DNA of 10,735 nt from Desulfonema limicola (GTDB lineage: Bacteria > Desulfobacterota > Desulfobacteria > Desulfobacterales > Desulfosalsimonadaceae). The DNA lies in contig DYLE01000064.1 in assembly GCA_020722245.1 (NCBI GenBank), forward strand, positions 1 to 10,735, in the 5' to 3' direction. This document shows positions 6,639 through 10,735 of the stretch, piece after piece. The notes under the pieces were generated by a model that worked only from the letters and a program-made list of their open reading frames with translations, had not been told where the DNA came from and searched no databases. Each line of letters begins with the position of its first letter. Within the stretch, counting starts at the first letter, position 1. The translations under genes were made by a program, and so were the position numbers.

Positions 6639-8468
6639 TTACCGGCTGATGCAAACCACCTGAATCCCTTCCCCGTTAAAAAAGGGAAGCAGCTTTTCAG
6701 GAATCCGCTCCAGGGCGATAAAAACCTTCGGCTGGCCCGTCTTGCGCGAAGGAATAAACACCCCCGGCGTTCGAATGGAGGTGTTGTGAATGCGCGGCCG
6801 GTCAGCGACCCAGAACACATGATTCTCCTCAAACGGAATCGACAGGCCGTTCAGCAGATCCTTGGCCATTCCCATCGCATCAGCGCCCTTCTTGATCTGA
6901 ATCACATGAAACCCGGTGGTTTCCATGGATTCCACGGCGTCCCCGTAAAGGTCCCCGTAATCCACAAGCAGCCTTTGACCGGATGGCGCAATCAGAAGGT
7001 TGGACAGGGTCTTGATCTGAAACCCGGCATAGGGAAACGAGACCTCCACGTTCTTCTGGTATTCAAAACCGAAAACCGCGGCAAGCCCTTCAATAAACCC
7101 CTCGGGACTCGAGCAAGGGATGGCCGTCACGGCCGCATTCCCGCCCTGCCCCCGCTCGAGGCCGGACACCTGACCGAAATACACGGCGGCGTCGATCCAT
7201 TCGGACACCTGGATATTTTTTCCGTCAAGGTAGCGATGTATGGTCTGCGGGGTGGCCTGGTTGCGGTCCTCGATAAGGGTGAGGCAGACCTTTCCCCGCC
7301 CGTCCGGGCTGTCGTAGATATAATCCCCCCGGACCGTTACGGAAACGCCGGCATCCTGGATCTGAAGGCTGTGTGTGCAATCCCCTCCGCTGAGCACCGG
7401 ACAAAGCGGGGTCAGCAGCTCCCGGAGGGAGGCGTTTTCCATGATTCTGACGATGATGAGGTTTTTCCAGTAGCTTTTGATGACCGCCTGGTCGTATTCC
7501 GAAACCTGATTGTCATGCACAAAAAGCACCCGCTTTCCGGAGCCAAGCCCCATCACCGGGGTTTCGGAGAGCGCCAGCCGCAAATCCTCCTCCCCTTCCC
7601 GATGGAAGAAATACTCTCCCTTGTCCATCAAATCCGCCTGAAAAATCCGGGCCGCCTTTTCAAACACGGTGGTGATATGCGGCTTTCGGGACGGAATCTG
7701 GGTCCGGGCCGCCGGCTTTAAGGAGGGTTTTTCCGGCTTGAGGCCTTCCACGGCAGGCTGGGGCGCAACGGGTTCCGGCTTCGGCTCAACCAAGGCCTCG
7801 GCCGGTTTTTTGTTGTCTATCTGGGCCGCGACGGGTTGACCGGACTTATCAAACACGGCCGGGGATTCGGCTGGCTTCCTGATGGAAGGAACAGGCAGCT
7901 TGATTTTCTGACCGATTCGGATCCGGTCGAGGTCCTTGATGTCGGGATTTAGGTTCCTGAAAATCTCTATGGCCTCCTGGTAGGCCTCGGATCGATACTC
8001 ACCGAACCGGCCGGCGATCAGGGCGGAAACCGAGTCCCCGGCCACAACAACATGCTCCACGGCGTTTCCCTGGAGCTTCTCGGGGACATTGGTGATGGTG
8101 ATCAGCGGAATAGTAACCGTTCCGGTGGACTGCCCTTCCAGGGTATCCGGAGCGATGAGTTTCAGCGGGATCAGGATGCGCTGGCCGGGGTAAATCAAAT
8201 CGATGTTACGAACCTGGGGGTTCAACCGCTTGAATATCTCCAGAAACGCGGGCATATCCTGTCTTGAAATTTCACCCCGCTGCTTGAACAGCTTGGTCAC
8301 AAAATCATCCTGCTGGACCACGTAGGAATCACACAGGACATCCCGGCCCTGATCCCTGCACACCGTAAATTTTTTTTCCAGAAACACCCCGTAAACAGGA
8401 AGAGCAAAAAGCAAGACGACGGCCAGCGCCATCAGACGGATTACCCAAAGCCGCAAATCAGGATTCAT
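6639..8468 (-). CDS. LysM-domain envelope protein with uncharacterised C-terminal region
   Basis: The protein has 609 residues. A hydrophobic N-terminal segment (about 8-28, no clear cleavage or lipobox) would anchor it in the inner membrane or serve as a signal peptide. Two LysM domains follow, at about 48-102 and 138-192. Both show the IFxxLNPxIxDxDxIxxGQxIxIP ending of peptidoglycan-binding LysM modules. A Pro/Lys/Glu-rich linker (193-262) leads to a C-terminal region of about 340 residues that I do not recognise. It contains isolated cysteines (C356, C364, C395, C452, C606) but no visible catalytic motif. The ATG at 8468 overlaps the threonine synthase TGA in an ATGA, which supports translational coupling. 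A role at the cell wall is inferred from the LysM domains; the link to threonine synthase is probably positional only. Confidence 0.85.
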   Translation of the reverse strand: MNPDLRLWVIRLMALAVVLLFALPVYGVFLEKKFTVCRDQGRDVLCDSYVVQQDDFVTKLFKQRGEISRQDMPAFLEIFKRLNPQVRNIDLIYPGQRILIPLKLIAPDTLEGQSTGTVTIPLITITNVPEKLQGNAVEHVVVAGDSVSALIAGRFGEYRSEAYQEAIEIFRNLNPDIKDLDRIRIGQKIKLPVPSIRKPAESPAVFDKSGQPVAAQIDNKKPAEALVEPKPEPVAPQPAVEGLKPEKPSLKPAARTQIPSRKPHITTVFEKAARIFQADLMDKGEYFFHREGEEDLRLALSETPVMGLGSGKRVLFVHDNQVSEYDQAVIKSYWKNLIIVRIMENASLRELLTPLCPVLSGGDCTHSLQIQDAGVSVTVRGDYIYDSPDGRGKVCLTLIEDRNQATPQTIHRYLDGKNIQVSEWIDAAVYFGQVSGLERGQGGNAAVTAIPCSSPEGFIEGLAAVFGFEYQKNVEVSFPYAGFQIKTLSNLLIAPSGQRLLVDYGDLYGDAVESMETTGFHVIQIKKGADAMGMAKDLLNGLSIPFEENHVFWVADRPRIHNTSIRTPGVFIPSRKTGQPKVFIALERIPEKLLPFFNGEGIQVVCISR

Positions 8469-9976
8469 CCCCCGCTTTTCCTTTTTAATCCCAGTATCCC
8501 CGCGATCTCCGCCGCAACCCGTTGGACATACCTTTCCAGCGCCTCCCCGGAAAGCGGCCTGCCGGGCTCGGGGATCTGTTTCAAATCCGCCGGACAGACC
8601 AGCCGGGGGGAGTTGACCAGCTCCGGCCTGGAGGTCACCTCATACTCCTTCGGAAATCGGTCTTCAAAGTACATGTCTTGGAACCCCGAAAACTTAAGGG
8701 CGTGGGCGGTGGAGTCGAGCACCACGGACTCCTGTTTTTGAATCCAGCCGTTCTGCCCGGCCCTCACCAGCCCGGCAAGGCATTCCCCGCCGTGGGTGCA
8801 GGCCACATGCCCGTTGCGGTTGGCGATCAGCTGCCAGTCCATGATCTCCTGTTCGGTCACCTGAACCACAAAGACCTTCTGCATTCGGGCTTTTTCATTA
8901 TAGGTCCTGACCAGATGGATGACCCGCGGCATGGAGACCGGGTTGCCGATCATAGCGGCCTGGGCTACGCTGGGTTTCACATGGACCGGCGAAAACCTTC
9001 GTTTGGCCTCGTCGGGTTCCAGGTAGTAACGGTATACCGGATCCGCATGCCCGGATTGCACCCCGATGATCTTCGGAAGGGTTTCGATGATGCCGGTGTC
9101 ATAAAACTTCAAAAACCCGTTGATGATCGCCGTGATGTTCCCGGCGTTTCCGATGGGCACCACGATAACCTTATCCTCCAGGTCATAGTCAAACCACTGG
9201 GCGATCTCATAGGAATAGGATTCCTGCCCCAGGATCCGCCAGGCGTTCTTGGAGTTTAAGAGCGCCACGTTGTAGTTTTCCGACAGCGACTCCACCACCT
9301 TCATGCAGTCATCGAACACCCCGGGGATTTCAAAAACCACCGCCCCGCTGCCCAGGGGCTGGGCCAGCTGCTGGGGGGTCACCTTCTTGTGAGGAAGCAG
9401 CACCGAGGATTTGACATCCGGCTGAAGATAGGCGGCATACAGCGCCGCAGAAGCCGAGGTGTCGCCCGTGGATGCGCACACGGCAAGCACATCGGATACA
9501 TGCCCCTGTTGAATCAGATACCGGATGTAGCTCAATGCGCTGGCCATGCCCCTGTCCTTGAAAGAGGCGCTGGGGTTCTGCCCCTCGTTTTTGAAATAAA
9601 ACCTAAAACCCACCTGCTCCTGAAGCCGGTCATTGGCTTCGATCACCGGGGTATGCCCTTCTCCCAAATAAACCACCGCGTTTAAAGGAATCACCGGCCC
9701 GACAAACTCATGGAACAGGTAAACCCCTTTCACAGAAGGGATATTGAGCATTCGGCGGAAATCAAAAATACGCCGCCAGGTGGCGCCGGGAACGGCCTTT
9801 AACCGGTCAAACTCTAAATCCTCCAGCAGCAGGACCTGACCGCAGGCCGGGCAGGTGTAAAGCAACTTTTCAATGCCGTACTCCCGGTTGCACCCCAAAC
9901 ATCGATAAATCAGCCGGCCGGATGGCCTGGGGATCAGGTGGGGCTGGATGTCTTTGGGAAAATCCTGGAGTTTCAT
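8465..9976 (-). CDS. thrC: Threonine synthase (PLP-dependent, zinc-ribbon N-terminus)
   Basis: The 503-residue enzyme converts O-phosphohomoserine and water to threonine and phosphate, the last step of threonine synthesis, in the cytoplasm. A zinc-ribbon-like segment with CLGC (26-29) and CPAC (42-45) opens the protein. The fold-type-II PLP core follows, with SFKDRG (138-143) carrying the Schiff-base Lys140, the STGDTSASAA loop (169-178) and a phosphate-binding PIGNAGN loop (274-280). The length is at the long end for the family, mainly because of the N-terminal extension and the C-terminal part. The ATG at 9976 shares ATGA with the serS stop and has AGAGG upstream. The frame is open to 10234, but that extension lies antiparallel in frame over serS and is not used. 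Close PLP relatives exist, but the zinc ribbon plus SFKDRG makes threonine synthase by far the best call. Confidence 0.92.
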   Translation of the reverse strand: MKLQDFPKDIQPHLIPRPSGRLIYRCLGCNREYGIEKLLYTCPACGQVLLLEDLEFDRLKAVPGATWRRIFDFRRMLNIPSVKGVYLFHEFVGPVIPLNAVVYLGEGHTPVIEANDRLQEQVGFRFYFKNEGQNPSASFKDRGMASALSYIRYLIQQGHVSDVLAVCASTGDTSASAALYAAYLQPDVKSSVLLPHKKVTPQQLAQPLGSGAVVFEIPGVFDDCMKVVESLSENYNVALLNSKNAWRILGQESYSYEIAQWFDYDLEDKVIVVPIGNAGNITAIINGFLKFYDTGIIETLPKIIGVQSGHADPVYRYYLEPDEAKRRFSPVHVKPSVAQAAMIGNPVSMPRVIHLVRTYNEKARMQKVFVVQVTEQEIMDWQLIANRNGHVACTHGGECLAGLVRAGQNGWIQKQESVVLDSTAHALKFSGFQDMYFEDRFPKEYEVTSRPELVNSPRLVCPADLKQIPEPGRPLSGEALERYVQRVAAEIAGILGLKRKSGG

Positions 9977-10735
9977 GGGGTGATCCTCTCCCGGCCGCCC
10001 ATGTAAGGGCGCAGCGCCTCGGGGATCACCACGCTTCCGTCGGGCTGCTGGTAGTTCTCTAAAATTGCGGCAAAGGTCCGGCCCACGGCAAGCCCGGAGC
10101 CGTTTAGGGTATGCACCGGCTCGGTCCCCTTCTTTCCCTTTCGCCTGAAACGGATTCCGGCGCGCCTGGCCTGAAACGACTCGAAGTTGCTGCAGGAAGA
10201 AATCTCCCGGTACTGGTTCTGGCTGGGCATCCACACCTCGATATCATAGGTTTTGGCCGCTGAAAACCCCAGATCGCCGGCGCAGAGCACCACCACCCGG
10301 TAGGGGAGGCCCAGACGTTTTAAAACGGTCTCCGCATTATCTAAAAGCTTTTCCAGCTCATCATAGGAGGTCTCCGGGGTAACGAACTTCACCAGTTCCA
10401 CCTTATTGAACTGGTGCTGGCGGATCAGACCCCGGGTGTCCTTGCCGTAGGATCCGGCCTCCGAGCGAAAACACGGGGTATAGGCGGCATAATAGATCGG
10501 AAGCTTTTCCTCATCCAGGATCTCGTCCTGATAGATGTTTGTGACCGGCACCTCCGCGGTAGGGATCAGATAATAATCCCGGTCCGCGAGCTTGAACAAA
10601 TCCTCCTCGAACTTGGGAAGCTGGCCGGTGCCTGTCATGGTTTTCTGGTTGACGAGAAACGGAGACAGGACCTACGTATAACCGTGGCTTGTGGTGTGAA
10701 GCTCGAGCATGAAGTTGATCAGGGCCCGTTCCAGT
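9973..10735 (-). CDS. serS: Seryl-tRNA synthetase, C-terminal part, interrupted by an in-frame TAG
   Basis: This is the class II catalytic domain that charges tRNA-Ser with serine. Reading from the right edge, the frame gives LERALINFMLELHTTSHGYT, then TAG (10674-10672), then VLSPFLVNQKTMTGTGQL and on to the end. The motif 1 region, motif 2 (CFRSEAGSYGKDTRGLIRQH) and motif 3 (NGSGLAVGRT) are all present and intact apart from the stop. The N-terminal coiled-coil arm and the start lie beyond the window. The amber codon sits where relatives usually have Glu in GYTEVLPPF. An internal ATG at 10638 opens a 221-residue frame, but a protein from there would lack motif 1. The gene could be a real pseudogene or a sequencing error near a contig end; the good preservation elsewhere favours error or a very recent mutation. 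The stop TGA overlaps the thrC start. Confidence 0.88.
10672..10674 (-). other. In-frame amber codon inside serS
   Basis: The minus-strand triplet TAG is in the same frame as both the upstream (LERALINFM...) and downstream (VLSPFLVNQK...) parts of seryl-tRNA synthetase, with no frameshift. One base change from GAG would restore the usual Glu. A nearby TCT (Ser) stands where CCT (Pro) is common in relatives. Confidence 0.9.

Noticed and set aside
6450..7721. 423-codon plus-strand open frame opposite the LysM gene
   Set aside because: Antisense shadow of a well-supported gene; it starts inside the palindrome and shows no known motif.
9977..10234. N-terminal extension of threonine synthase
   Set aside because: The open frame here overlaps serS on the same strand in another frame and has no family similarity; the ATGA start at 9976 with a ribosome site is better.
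10672..10674. TAG in serS read as pyrrolysine
   Set aside because: Several other genes in the window end naturally at TAG, the residue is Glu in relatives, and no pyl genes are visible. Recoding is possible only in principle.

Overview
The window looks like a 10.7 kb piece of a Desulfobacterota genome, most likely a Desulfobacterales-type anaerobe. This is an inference. It rests on the gene families (a ferredoxin/nitroreductase pair, a CxCCxCCC-type iron-sulfur protein, a PilF/PilW-like TPR lipoprotein of the deltaproteobacterial kind) and on a hairpin element with CGTAAAAAGTC ends that I recall from such genomes. The first and last genes both run off the ends, so the window may be a whole short contig.

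Layout. Positions 1-285 (+) hold the 3' end of an FGGY carbohydrate kinase. It converges, with overlapping stop codons, on a minus-strand pair: a ferredoxin-nitroreductase fusion (1382-2206) followed by a large Fe-S protein with a possible winged-helix N-terminus (282-1343). A perfect 14-bp palindrome and a perfect TTGACA box lie upstream of this pair. It looks like a regulated redox unit whose regulator is elsewhere. Next on the minus strand are a small YpsA/SLOG-type protein (2341-2799) and a secreted protein with 12 Sel1 repeats (2840-4486). A repeat-rich divergent intergenic region (4487-4722) separates the Sel1 gene from an unrecognised plus-strand gene (4723-5589).

The right half is a minus-strand series. 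It runs serS (entering from the right edge), threonine synthase, a LysM envelope protein and then a TPR lipoprotein. The first three genes are chained by two 4-base ATGA stop/start overlaps, which suggests one transcript with translational coupling. Between the LysM gene and the lipoprotein gene sits a ~190-bp imperfect palindrome flanked by 6-bp direct repeats, resembling a MITE.

The points most worth checking are an in-frame amber codon in motif 1 of the essential gene serS, the MITE-like palindrome, the TetR-type palindrome before the redox pair, and interlocking repeats upstream of the unknown gene. I see no phage, CRISPR, toxin-antitoxin or defence system, and no tRNA or rRNA gene.
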